A stretch of 64,000 nucleotides of DNA from Qipengyuania sphaerica (lineage in GTDB: Bacteria; Pseudomonadota; Alphaproteobacteria; Sphingomonadales; Sphingomonadaceae): contig NZ_JAIGNR010000001.1 in NCBI RefSeq assembly GCF_019711595.1, positions 1,116,001-1,180,000 on the forward strand. Direction: 5' to 3'. The translations under genes and the position numbers were made by a program. Shown here piece by piece: positions 9,619 through 20,186 of this stretch. Every line of letters starts with the position of its first letter. The first letter of the stretch is position 1. The notes beneath the pieces are model-generated. The model ran no database searches. It was given only the letters and a program-made list of their open reading frames with translations, and was not told where the DNA came from.

Positions 9619-10455
9619 TTAGGCGGCGCGGCGCTGCTCGGCCTCGGTCAGGGGCGCATCGAGGAATTCACGCAGGCTCGCAACGCTCTCGTCGGCATGG
9701 GTCAGCAGGAACAGGTGACCGCCATCCTCGAACACTTCGAGCCGCGAGTTGCGGATCATGGTGTTCAGGATCTTGCCGTTGATCAGCGGTACGATCTGGT
9801 CGTCGCCGCCCATCATGATCAGCACTTCCTTTTCCATGAAGGGCAGGGCGGGCAGGCTGGTCCAGCCGAGCATGGCAATAAGCTGGTAGAGATAGCCGCG
9901 CGGTGAAGGTGGCTTGAGACGACCGATATGCTCGGCCTTGCTGCCGGGCCGTTTCGTCATGCCGCCATAGAGCGTCATGAAGTGCTCATTCATGAACTTA
10001 GGGTCCACATAGCGGCGCGGATTGGCCATCTTGCTGAGAGCGGCCGGATTGCCCGGCACCATGAGCATCCCAGCCGTCGTCGCCACCAGGACCAGGCGGC
10101 GGGTACGGCCCGGATGCTGGAGTGCAAAGTGCTGCGCCATCGCGCCGCCCCAGCTCACGCCCATCACGTCGACTTCGCCGATACCCAGCTGGTCGAGGAT
10201 CTGGCTTGCCGTCCAGCTCATGGTGAAGGGGTTGTAGGGGACTGTCGGGTCGGGACTTTCCCCCGTGCCCGGCATGTCGAACATGACGAAACCGCGTTCC
10301 TTGAGGCGCTCGGCGAGAGGCGCGACCGCTTCGATATTGGCGCCTATACCGTTGAAGAACAGGATCGGTGGGTGGTCGGACTGTTTGTCCAGCCGCCAAT
10401 GCGCCACCCGCAATGTGCGTCCGCCAGCTTCGATCATTTCGATCTTGGCCGTCAT
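9619..10455 (-). CDS. alpha/beta hydrolase, PHA depolymerase (PhaZ)-like
   Basis: Alpha/beta hydrolase of 278 residues with an oxyanion strand LFFNGIGAN, nucleophile elbow GVSWGGAMAQ, an acid region near GGDDQIVP and a His in EDGGHLFLL. These fit the intracellular medium-chain-length PHA depolymerase family, the type encoded beside class II PHA synthases in pseudomonads. It lies directly after a PHA synthase gene on the same strand (44 bp), which supports a role in mobilising storage polymer. Two starts are possible: ATG at 10455 with AAGGACGAG before it, or GTG at 10479 with AAAGGA; the family N-terminus does not settle this. Confidence 0.8.
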   Translation of the reverse strand: MTAKIEMIEAGGRTLRVAHWRLDKQSDHPPILFFNGIGANIEAVAPLAERLKERGFVMFDMPGTGESPDPTVPYNPFTMSWTASQILDQLGIGEVDVMGVSWGGAMAQHFALQHPGRTRRLVLVATTAGMLMVPGNPAALSKMANPRRYVDPKFMNEHFMTLYGGMTKRPGSKAEHIGRLKPPSPRGYLYQLIAMLGWTSLPALPFMEKEVLIMMGGDDQIVPLINGKILNTMIRNSRLEVFEDGGHLFLLTHADESVASLREFLDAPLTEAEQRRAA

Positions 10456-10498
10456 CGGCTCGTCCTTCGATGCAGTCACACGAGATCCTTTGTCGTTC

Positions 10499-12187
10499 TC
10501 AGCAAGCTTCCATAACGTAAAGACCGGGGGCAGGGTCCAGTGGCTTGAACTCCTTGTTCCCCGTTTTCGTCGGAGCCTTCTTCTTCTCGCCTGAGCGCTG
10601 CTGCACCCAGTTCATCCAGTAGGGCCACCAGGACCCCGCGACCTCTTCCGTGCCTTCGAGCCACTTGTCGGCTGTCTCGGGCAGCTTCTTCTTCCCGTCC
10701 TTCTGGATGTAATACTTTGCCTTCGGGTTACCCGGAGGGTTCAAAATCGCCTGCATGTGCCCCGAATGCGACAGGACGTAGGTGATGTCCTTGGAACCGA
10801 AAAGGCGGGTTGAGCGATAGGTTGCCTTCCACGGGGTGATATGGTCGGTCACGCCGCCAAGGATGAAAAGGTCGCTGGTGACCTTGGACAGGTCGATCTT
10901 GTGGTCGACCATCTCGACCTCGCCCTGCTTGGTGAAGGCGAGTGTTTCGAAGACGGTCAGGAAGTCGCCCATAAGCGCGCCCGACAAATTGGTCGCATCG
11001 GCATTCCAGAACAGCACGTCAAAGGCTGGCGGATCCTGGCCGAGCAGGTAGTTATTGATCACGTAATTCCAGATGAGGTCGTTGGGCCTTAGCCATGCGA
11101 AGCCACGAGCCAGATCGTCGCCCTTGATCACGCCCTTTTTCGAGGCGCGGCGACGGGCCAGTTCGAGGCCGTTCTCGCTGACGAGCGAACCTGCCTCAAT
11201 GTCGTTTTGCTTGGGGTGGAGCACGCACACCATCAGGGTGAGGCTGCCGAGGATATTGTCCCCGTCCGATGCGAGCTTGCTGGCAAGCATTGCGGCGGTC
11301 TGCCCGCCCGAACAACCGGCGGAGACGTTTACCTTCTTGCTGCCGGTGATCTTGCTGACCGCCTCCATTGCCTCGCGGCAGGAGTTCACATAATCGGCCA
11401 TGTCCCAATGGCCCTGATCCTTGCTGGGGTTTTTCCAGCTGATGACGAAAGTCTGGATACCGTTGTCGACCTGGTATTTCACCACCGACTTCTCGGGGCT
11501 GAGGTCGTTGATATACATCTTGTTGATTTGCGGCGGGATGGTCAGCTGGGGGACTTCGTAGACCTCGTCGGTCGTCGGCGCGTAGTGCACCAGTTCCATC
11601 ATCTCGGTGCGCAGGACCACATCGCCTTTCGAGGTGGCGATATTCTCTCCCAGCTTAAACGGCTTCTTGTCGACCTGGCTGACCATGCCCTTGTTGTGGA
11701 CCATGTCGTCATAGGCATTCTTGAGCCCCTTCACGAGGCTGAGGCCACCGCTGGTGATCGCCATCTTCTGCGCGCTGGGATTGCCCACCAACGTATTGGT
11801 TGGCGCGAGGCTGTCGATGATGATGTTGGAGATGAAGCGCGCGCGGTCCTTCTCCAGTTCGTCCAATTCGAGATCTTCGAGCCAGCGCGCCGCACCTTTC
11901 TGCACTGCTAGGTAGTACTGCATGCCGGCGCGCATGAAGGGGTTGTACTGCCAGGTAGGGTCCTGGAAGCGGCGGTCCTTGGGATCGGGAGCAAGCTCGC
12001 TCTTGCCGGTCATGATCTTGATCATGTCCTCGCCCATCGCCTGGCTATGCTTCATTAGGCGCTGCGGGTCCGAAGCCGTTTCGCGCAGCATCACTGCGAC
12101 CGCGCCGAATATGTCCTCGCGCGTCAGGCCGATAAGCGGGCCGAGGGCGCTGGTGTGCTGGGCGGCTTCGTCTTCGAGCTTGGGCAT
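10499..12187 (-). CDS. phaC: class II-like poly(3-hydroxyalkanoate) synthase PhaC
   Basis: Polymerises (R)-3-hydroxyacyl-CoA to storage polyester at the granule surface. The 562-residue protein has the synthase N-terminal domain (QYNPFMRAG near residue 80), the nucleophile Cys292 in AGCSGGQ, an Asp in GGVTDHITPW and a His in SGHMQAILNPP. The tryptophan-rich WWPYWMNW segment near the C-terminus is also typical. The box reads A-G-C-S-G-G, whereas the textbook lipase-like box is G-x-C-x-G-G, so the first Gly is Ala here. A PhaZ-like gene follows and a 3-hydroxybutyrate dehydrogenase gene lies elsewhere in the window. No phasin, phaA or phaB gene is present nearby. Confidence 0.88.
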   Translation of the reverse strand: MPKLEDEAAQHTSALGPLIGLTREDIFGAVAVMLRETASDPQRLMKHSQAMGEDMIKIMTGKSELAPDPKDRRFQDPTWQYNPFMRAGMQYYLAVQKGAARWLEDLELDELEKDRARFISNIIIDSLAPTNTLVGNPSAQKMAITSGGLSLVKGLKNAYDDMVHNKGMVSQVDKKPFKLGENIATSKGDVVLRTEMMELVHYAPTTDEVYEVPQLTIPPQINKMYINDLSPEKSVVKYQVDNGIQTFVISWKNPSKDQGHWDMADYVNSCREAMEAVSKITGSKKVNVSAGCSGGQTAAMLASKLASDGDNILGSLTLMVCVLHPKQNDIEAGSLVSENGLELARRRASKKGVIKGDDLARGFAWLRPNDLIWNYVINNYLLGQDPPAFDVLFWNADATNLSGALMGDFLTVFETLAFTKQGEVEMVDHKIDLSKVTSDLFILGGVTDHITPWKATYRSTRLFGSKDITYVLSHSGHMQAILNPPGNPKAKYYIQKDGKKKLPETADKWLEGTEEVAGSWWPYWMNWVQQRSGEKKKAPTKTGNKEFKPLDPAPGLYVMEAC

Positions 12188-12254
12188 GGGCGGTTCGATT
12201 CCTCTCGTTGTTCCGTTTGCAAGATAACGGGCGGTGCGACCCTGCCGTTCCGGC

Positions 12255-13562
12255 TCAGCGTAATGCCGCGATCATACTCTCGATGTCGACAAATTTTTCG
12301 CGCGGCGATCCGTCGCGAGCTGCGGCAATTTCCGCTTCCTCGATTTTTTGCCAATCGCTGAATTTGACGATGTCGATTCCGCGCTTCTCGGCGAGCTCGT
12401 CGAAGCCTTCGCGGCCAGCCTTGCGCGAACCTTCGCCGATGTCCTCTGCGACCAGTTCGACCACGCCGTAACCGTCCGGGCGGTTGGTCCCGATCGTGCC
12501 GGTCGGCCCGCGCTTGGCCCAACCGACGCAATAGAGGCCGGGCAGGATACGGCCTTCGTCATTGGCGAAACGGCCCGCGCGCTCGTCGAAGGGGACACCC
12601 TCGATGGGTGAGGATCGGTAGCCGATACAAGTCACAACAAGGTCAGCCGCTACATCGTAGATTTCGCCCGTGCCGACAGCGCGGCCTTTCTCGATGGTAG
12701 TTCGCTCGACCTCGACTGCGGAGACCTTCCCCCCGTCGCCCTTGAAACTCTTGGGATTGGCGAAAAAGTCGAATTCGATGGTGATCGGCGTTTCGCCGTG
12801 AATGCTTTCGGGAATGGCGGCGAAATCGCGCAGCAAAGTCACCGATTTGCGAAGGCCCGGCTCGAGAATGGCATCGTCGTCCGGCGGGGGTAGGTCTGCC
12901 TTGTCGACATAGGGGCTGGCACGTTCAAGCTGCATCAGCTCGCCCAATTCTTTGGGCGTCATCATGATCTGGTGCGGCCCGCGCCGGCCGAGGATGGTGA
13001 CGGTTTCGACATTCGAACCGCGAAGTGCCTCCAGCGCATGCAGGACGATATCCGAGCCCTCCATTTCGCCTTCGGTTTTAGAGAGAATGCGGGCTACATC
13101 GAGCGCCACGTTGCCCATTCCGACGACCACGGCATGCTTGCCAGATAGATCCGGCCCAAGTCCGGCGAAGTTCGGATGTCCGTTGTACCATCCGACAAAA
13201 GCCGCGCTGCCGAACACATTCGCGAGATCCTCGCCCTCAAGACCCAGCTCGCGGTCATAGGGCGCGCCGGTGGCGAATATTACTGCATCGTAGAGCTGCT
13301 GGAGTTCGGCAACCGATACATCGGTACCCACGTGCACATTGCCGACAAAGCGCACATTCGCGGTAAGCGCGGTCTTTTCATACCGCATCGACACTTTCTT
13401 GATCGACTGGTGGTCCGGCGCGACCCCAGTACGGATCAGTCCGTAAGGTACGGGCAGGGCATCGAACACGTCGACCCGTACATCCTCTCCCCATTGCTTC
13501 CCCGCCGCCTCGGCCGTGTAATAGCCCGCCGGACCCGAACCCACGATGGCGATGTGCCGCAT
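12255..13562 (-). CDS. ferredoxin/adrenodoxin-type NADP+ reductase (FprA-like)
   Basis: FAD-dependent reductase of 435 residues that moves electrons between NADP(H) and ferredoxin. It shows the FAD motif IVGSGPAGYYTAE at the N-terminus, the conserved PYGLIRTGVAPDH segment, the NADP motif VVGMGNVALDVAR and the C-terminal GWAKRGPTGTIGTNR signature of adrenodoxin-reductase-like enzymes. The start at 13562 (MRHIAIVGSG) follows GGAGAGAGGGAG; an upstream ATG would add 11 unusual residues. It lies 67 bp upstream of phaC on the same strand. With korAB present in the window, a ferredoxin pool is expected in this organism; direct partnership is inference. Confidence 0.9.
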   Translation of the reverse strand: MRHIAIVGSGPAGYYTAEAAGKQWGEDVRVDVFDALPVPYGLIRTGVAPDHQSIKKVSMRYEKTALTANVRFVGNVHVGTDVSVAELQQLYDAVIFATGAPYDRELGLEGEDLANVFGSAAFVGWYNGHPNFAGLGPDLSGKHAVVVGMGNVALDVARILSKTEGEMEGSDIVLHALEALRGSNVETVTILGRRGPHQIMMTPKELGELMQLERASPYVDKADLPPPDDDAILEPGLRKSVTLLRDFAAIPESIHGETPITIEFDFFANPKSFKGDGGKVSAVEVERTTIEKGRAVGTGEIYDVAADLVVTCIGYRSSPIEGVPFDERAGRFANDEGRILPGLYCVGWAKRGPTGTIGTNRPDGYGVVELVAEDIGEGSRKAGREGFDELAEKRGIDIVKFSDWQKIEEAEIAAARDGSPREKFVDIESMIAALR

Positions 13563-13680
13563 AGGCGCTTTACTCCCTCTCTCCTTCGCTACCATGGCGT
13601 GCGCTCACTCCGCTTGCAAGAAGCTGCGCTATTCCGCGCTGTTGGCGAGGGGTGATGGTTATGCGTTTAGTAAGGTTTTA

Positions 13681-13690
13681 CACCTAGGTG
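13681..13690. promoter_or_regulatory. perfect 10-bp palindrome in divergent intergenic region
   Basis: CACCTAGGTG lies in the 188 bp between the divergently transcribed ferredoxin reductase gene and the first GGDEF/EAL gene. It is 60 bp before the GTG start of the latter. It could be a regulator-binding site, but no convincing -35/-10 boxes flank it and a single short palindrome is weak evidence. Confidence 0.25.
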
Positions 13691-13750
13691 CAACTTGCCG
13701 GAATGAGTGCAAACGGGTGAGGGGATGGCTGTCTAGCCTCGAAGCGAACT

Positions 13751-15940
13751 GTGGGTTTCTTTTCCAGAAATATCAAAGCGCGCGACACCGAGGACGAGCA
13801 GACGCTCGACCCGATTGCGGAGCATGATTATTCCCGCCGCGTCGAACTGCTCGAGAGTTTCGAGAAATCCGGCCTCGGCTGGTTCTGGGCAACTGACGGA
13901 CAGGGTCGCCTGATCTACATGTCCAAAAGCGCCCTGGACCGCTTCGGCAAGACCGAAGCAGACGTATACGGAACGCTTCTTACCGACCTTGTCGAAAACG
14001 ACCGCAGCGACAGCGACGACGAATATGCGCGCGAAAACCGCCCGCTTGCCTATTACCTAGGCGCACGCAACTCGATCACCCAGCTGCAGGTGAAGCTTCC
14101 GCTGCGCGGCGAGGACATGTACCTCGAACTCGCCGGCAAACCGCACTTCGACGACAGCAACCGGTTTGTCGGCTATCGTGGTAGCGCCAAGGACATTACC
14201 CGAAGCCGCGAGAGCCGGCGCGATGCCGAGCGCCTTTCGCAATATGATTCCCTGACCGGCCTTGCCAATCGTCACCGCATGAACAAGCGGCTCGACAACG
14301 CTCTGGCGCAGTATCGCAATTCGAAGCGTTCCTGCGCACTGATGATGCTAGATCTCGACCGCTTCAAACAGGTAAACGACACTCTGGGCCATCCGGCTGG
14401 CGACGAACTGCTGAAGCAAGTCGCAGCCCGGCTCGGTCAGATCATGAACCACGGAGGCGAAATCGGGCGTCTTGGGGGTGACGAGTTCCTGATCATGCTG
14501 CCCGATCTGGATGATCGCGGTGAGTTGGGTGAACTGGCGACGCGTGTGATCCAGATGATCGCGCAGCCTTATTCGATCAACGGCTCCCGGGCCATTATCG
14601 GCGTATCGCTGGGTATAGCCATCGCACCCTATGACGGCCTTGACGCCGAAGAATTGATCAAGGCCGCCGACCTTGCCCTCTATGCAGCCAAAGGTGGTGG
14701 CCGTGGGCAATACCGTTTCTATTCGAGCGATCTCAAGGAAGGCGCCAAGCTCCGCCGGATCCTGGAGGAGGATCTGCGCGATGCCCTCATCAAGGATGAG
14801 CTGGTCATGCACTACCAGCCGATCGTCAAGGCCAAGGATTACAAGCTCTCCGGCTTCGAGGCGCTGATCCGCTGGGAGCATCCCGAGCGCGGTTTCATCT
14901 CACCCGAGATCTTCATCGCCTGCGCCGAGGACATCGGCCTCATAACGCAAATCGGCGAATGGGCGCTCAACAAGGTATGCGAACAAGCGCAGCAATGGCC
15001 CGTCGAATTGCGCGTTGCCGTAAACGTGTCACCGACACAATTCGGCGGCGACGATTTCGTGCAGGTCGTCCAGCGCGCGTTGAAAAAGTCTGGCCTCGAT
15101 CCCACACGGCTCGAGCTGGAAATTACCGAGAGCGTCTTTGCTGGCGACGACGAACAGACACTGGGAATCTTCAAGGAACTGAAGGATCTCGGTGTACGGC
15201 TGGCGCTCGACGACTTCGGGACCGGCTATTCGTCGATGAGCTACCTACGAAATGCCCCCTTCGACAAGATCAAGATCGACCAGAGCTTTGTTCGCGGCAG
15301 TACCGAAGAGGGCAACAACAATTCAGCGATCATCAGCGCTGTCGTAAGCCTGGCGCAGGCGCTGAAAATGGAAACCGTTGCCGAGGGCACGGAAACCAAG
15401 GACGAACTCGAACTGGTCATCGATCGCGGCGCCAGCCACATCCAGGGTTACATCTTCTCCCGACCGATCACCAACGAGGAGGCGCTTGAACGGCTGGCCA
15501 AGGGAGAGCTCGAATACGAGCCGCGCGGACCGGAGAAATACCGCGCCGAACGCAAAACCGTGTACCGTACCGTGGGCGCGATCCACGAAGACCATCGCTA
15601 CAAGGTTACGCTTCGCAATATCTCCAAGTCCGGCGCGCGGATCGAAGGTCTTCTCGATGTGCCTGTAGGAACCGAATTCGTTATCGACTTGGGTGACGGA
15701 CAACTCGCTGTCGCGACGGTCCGAAGGTCGAAAAAGCAGGTCCAGGGGGTGGAATTCGAAACCCCGCTGATTAGCGATGGCGCAGATGGCCTGTGCACCC
15801 GCCATCGCGTGTCACCTTATGAAATCGAAGCTGCTGGAAAACCGCTCGCCGCGCTTTCCAAGGACGTGTACGGCCAGCTTGCTGCAGATCGCCCCATCAG
15901 CATTCCGCGCTTCGCTGAGGTCGATACATCCACTGGGTGA
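13751..15940 (+). CDS. PAS-GGDEF-EAL-PilZ c-di-GMP protein, intact EAL
   Basis: Four-domain cyclic-di-GMP protein of 729 residues, predicted cytoplasmic with no membrane segment. Domains are a PAS-like sensor (about 35-155), GGDEF cyclase (160-325) with an exact GGDEF at 242-246, EAL phosphodiesterase (340-590) and PilZ (about 600-690). All main EAL catalytic positions are present: E370 of EAL, N425, E457, D487-D488, K508, E545 and Q565. There is no RxxD inhibitory site five residues before GGDEF. The PilZ part has RxxxxR-like residues near 600 and NISKSG near 623. The start is GTG with no strong ribosome site, but the N-terminus aligns with that of the adjacent paralogue. It may make or degrade c-di-GMP; the net activity cannot be predicted. 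Confidence 0.9.
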   Translation: MGFFSRNIKARDTEDEQTLDPIAEHDYSRRVELLESFEKSGLGWFWATDGQGRLIYMSKSALDRFGKTEADVYGTLLTDLVENDRSDSDDEYARENRPLAYYLGARNSITQLQVKLPLRGEDMYLELAGKPHFDDSNRFVGYRGSAKDITRSRESRRDAERLSQYDSLTGLANRHRMNKRLDNALAQYRNSKRSCALMMLDLDRFKQVNDTLGHPAGDELLKQVAARLGQIMNHGGEIGRLGGDEFLIMLPDLDDRGELGELATRVIQMIAQPYSINGSRAIIGVSLGIAIAPYDGLDAEELIKAADLALYAAKGGGRGQYRFYSSDLKEGAKLRRILEEDLRDALIKDELVMHYQPIVKAKDYKLSGFEALIRWEHPERGFISPEIFIACAEDIGLITQIGEWALNKVCEQAQQWPVELRVAVNVSPTQFGGDDFVQVVQRALKKSGLDPTRLELEITESVFAGDDEQTLGIFKELKDLGVRLALDDFGTGYSSMSYLRNAPFDKIKIDQSFVRGSTEEGNNNSAIISAVVSLAQALKMETVAEGTETKDELELVIDRGASHIQGYIFSRPITNEEALERLAKGELEYEPRGPEKYRAERKTVYRTVGAIHEDHRYKVTLRNISKSGARIEGLLDVPVGTEFVIDLGDGQLAVATVRRSKKQVQGVEFETPLISDGADGLCTRHRVSPYEIEAAGKPLAALSKDVYGQLAADRPISIPRFAEVDTSTG

Positions 15941-16045
15941 CGAAGTCGGGATTTCTGACAAAATAGCTGCCACTGTTAGGGCGATGCTAACCATTCGGCA
16001 CTAGTCAGATCGAACCTGAAAAGGCATCGATGAGGTTGAGAGCAC

Positions 16046-18265
16046 ATGGGCGCCATGCCCTTCACCGAATTCTTCAAGGGCCGAAAATCGGGCGATTCTG
16101 CAGCAGCAGACGGCCGGTACGTCCCGGAAGCACCCCAGTTCTCGGGGTCGGACAAGCTCGCCATTGTCGAACAGCTCGAAAGTTCCGGTGTGGCCTGTTT
16201 TTGGGCGACCGACGTGCGCGGCGTGCTCACCTATCTTAGCCCGGCAATCCACCAGAAACTGGGTCGCAAGGGTGACAAGGCCTTCACCGACCCGCTCCAG
16301 CATATCCTCCAGCCTGTGCCTGGCGACGGCGATGCCCGTTCACTCGGCTTGAAGCTGGGCACGCGAAAGAGCTTCGCAAACCTCACGGTCGAGACCGGCG
16401 ACATGAATGCCGACCTCGTGCTGCGCCTTTCGGGCCGCCCGATTTACGACGATGCGCAAATCTTCGTCGGTTTCCGCGGCACGGCCAGCGACATCACCGA
16501 GGAATACCGGAGTGAAGAGGAAGCAAGCCGGCTCGCCAAATTCGATTCGCTGACGGGCCTCTCCAACCGACACCGAATGGAGCAGCGCATCGACTCCACG
16601 CTCCAGACTTTCCGCAGCGCCAAGCGCGCCGCAGCGCTGATGATGCTCGATCTCGACCGCTTCAAGCAGGTCAACGACACGCTAGGCCACGCGGCCGGCG
16701 ATCAGCTGCTGCAGCAGGTGGCAGAGCGTCTCAACACGGTAATCGCGGGTCGCGGCGAGATTGGCCGCCTTGGTGGCGACGAATTTCAGGTTCTCATCCC
16801 GGACATGGACGACCGCGGCGAACTCGGTGAGATTGCCAAAAAGATCATCCAGATGCTCTCGCAGCCCTATTCGGTTGAGGAAGGGCGCTGTACCATTGGC
16901 TGCTCAGTCGGTGTTGCGATTGCACCGTACGACGGAGTCGAGCGCGAAGAGCTGACGCGTGCTGCGGACCTTGCGCTCTATGCTTCGAAGAACGGCGGTC
17001 GCGGCCAGTTCCGCTTCTACGCAGCCGATCTCGAGCATGAGGCCAACTTGCGCAAGCGCATGGAAGAGGACCTCGCCGAGGCGATCGAAGAGGGCAATTT
17101 CACTCTCGAGTACCAGCCTTGCGTCGATCTTGCGTCCAACAAGGTCATCGCTCTCGAAGCTCAATATTGCTGGGAAGATGAAGAGCGTGGGCGTGTCTCG
17201 CAAGAGACCTTCATTCCGGTCGCGGAAGGCAGCCGCCTTATTATCCCGATTGGGGAATGGGCACTGCGCAAGGCTTGTGAAGAAGCGTGCGAATGGCCTG
17301 ACAGCCTTCGTCTGTCGATCAACGTCTCGCCGGTCCAGTTCGAGGCGCAAGGCTTCGTCGAAATGGTTGAGACCGTGCTTAAGGAAACGGGTTTCGATGC
17401 CTCGCGCCTCGAGCTTGAGCTCAATGAATCCGTTCTGCTCGGAGATGCCAGCAAAGTCGACGCGGCGCTCGGTGCGCTTTTCAAGCTCGGTGTACGGCTT
17501 ACCCTCGACCAGTTCGGTTCGGGCCTTTCTTCGATCGCCTATCTGCGCCGTGCTCCATTCAACTCGCTCAAGATCGGGGCGAACTTCTTCGAGCCTGTTA
17601 TGGGCAACGATCTCGGTGACATGGAGCTTGTCCGGGCGGTGGTAGCGCTGGCCGGCGCGATGGGCATGGAAACGAGTGCAACCGGTGTCCATGCGATGGA
17701 TCTCATGGCTGAGCTCAAGAAGATCGGCGTCGAACACATCCAAGGCTACGTGTTCTCCGACGCAGTGGGCCAGGACATCGTGCTCGAGGAAATCGCCAGT
17801 GGGGACTGGGTACTCGAGCCGACAGATAACGGGCGCCAGCGTGCGGGTCGCCGCACTGTGTTCCGGAAAATCGGCCTGATCCACGAAGATCACTACTATG
17901 ATGTCACCCTGCGCAATCTCTCGCGCTCTGGTGCCATGATCCAGGGGCTCGAAGATGTCCCGACCGGGACCCAATTCGTTCTCGACTTCGGCCAGGGACA
18001 GCTGGCGGTCTGCACGGTACGCCGGACGATGGACGATACACAGGGCGTGGAATTCGAACAGGAACTGGTCGATGACGGGGCAGGGGGGCTGTGCACCCGC
18101 CACCGTGTCAGCCCCTATGCGCTCGCAGCTGCCGGCGCACCGCTTACGGCGCTTCCCCCGGGCAAATACAGCCAGGCACCCGAGGCTTCTCCCGGCAGCT
18201 TCGCTCAGTTCAAGCTCTCCGACAACGCACCAAAGCAAGGCGGAGGACCGCAGGAAGGTCTCTGA
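16046..18265 (+). CDS. PAS-GGDEF-EAL-PilZ c-di-GMP protein, degenerate EAL
   Basis: Tandem paralogue of the preceding gene, 739 residues with the same domain order. GGDEF is intact at 243-247, so cyclase activity is plausible. The EAL domain is damaged: EAL is E-A-Q (371-373), the DD pair is D488-Q489, KID is K-I-G, and the AEG glutamate is T546. N426, E458, K509 and Q566 remain. Loss of the second Asp of the metal pair and of the AEG Glu predicts no phosphodiesterase activity, leaving a possible c-di-GMP-binding or regulatory role. A C-terminal PilZ domain (RNLSRSG near 622) follows. The pair is separated by 105 bp and most likely arose by duplication. Confidence 0.9.
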   Translation: MGAMPFTEFFKGRKSGDSAAADGRYVPEAPQFSGSDKLAIVEQLESSGVACFWATDVRGVLTYLSPAIHQKLGRKGDKAFTDPLQHILQPVPGDGDARSLGLKLGTRKSFANLTVETGDMNADLVLRLSGRPIYDDAQIFVGFRGTASDITEEYRSEEEASRLAKFDSLTGLSNRHRMEQRIDSTLQTFRSAKRAAALMMLDLDRFKQVNDTLGHAAGDQLLQQVAERLNTVIAGRGEIGRLGGDEFQVLIPDMDDRGELGEIAKKIIQMLSQPYSVEEGRCTIGCSVGVAIAPYDGVEREELTRAADLALYASKNGGRGQFRFYAADLEHEANLRKRMEEDLAEAIEEGNFTLEYQPCVDLASNKVIALEAQYCWEDEERGRVSQETFIPVAEGSRLIIPIGEWALRKACEEACEWPDSLRLSINVSPVQFEAQGFVEMVETVLKETGFDASRLELELNESVLLGDASKVDAALGALFKLGVRLTLDQFGSGLSSIAYLRRAPFNSLKIGANFFEPVMGNDLGDMELVRAVVALAGAMGMETSATGVHAMDLMAELKKIGVEHIQGYVFSDAVGQDIVLEEIASGDWVLEPTDNGRQRAGRRTVFRKIGLIHEDHYYDVTLRNLSRSGAMIQGLEDVPTGTQFVLDFGQGQLAVCTVRRTMDDTQGVEFEQELVDDGAGGLCTRHRVSPYALAAAGAPLTALPPGKYSQAPEASPGSFAQFKLSDNAPKQGGGPQEGL

Positions 18266-18317
18266 CCGCTTGCTTTGATGCTGACAGCAAGTTGCAGCGC
18301 CGCTAAAGGGCGCGGCG

Positions 18318-20135
<1,818 letters not shown>

Positions 20136-20186
20136 CGATTTGCTGCGGAAATTGCAAAACTTGCTTGTGATGTTAGGCTAAATCGA

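Noticed and set aside
16046-18265. Frameshift or pseudogene in the second GGDEF/EAL gene.
   Set aside because: The frame is uninterrupted, domain lengths are normal and GGDEF is intact; only EAL catalytic residues are substituted.
18271-18296. Terminator between the second GGDEF/EAL gene and lepA (CTTGCT/AGCAAG).
   Set aside because: A 6-bp stem with a long loop and no T run; too weak to call.
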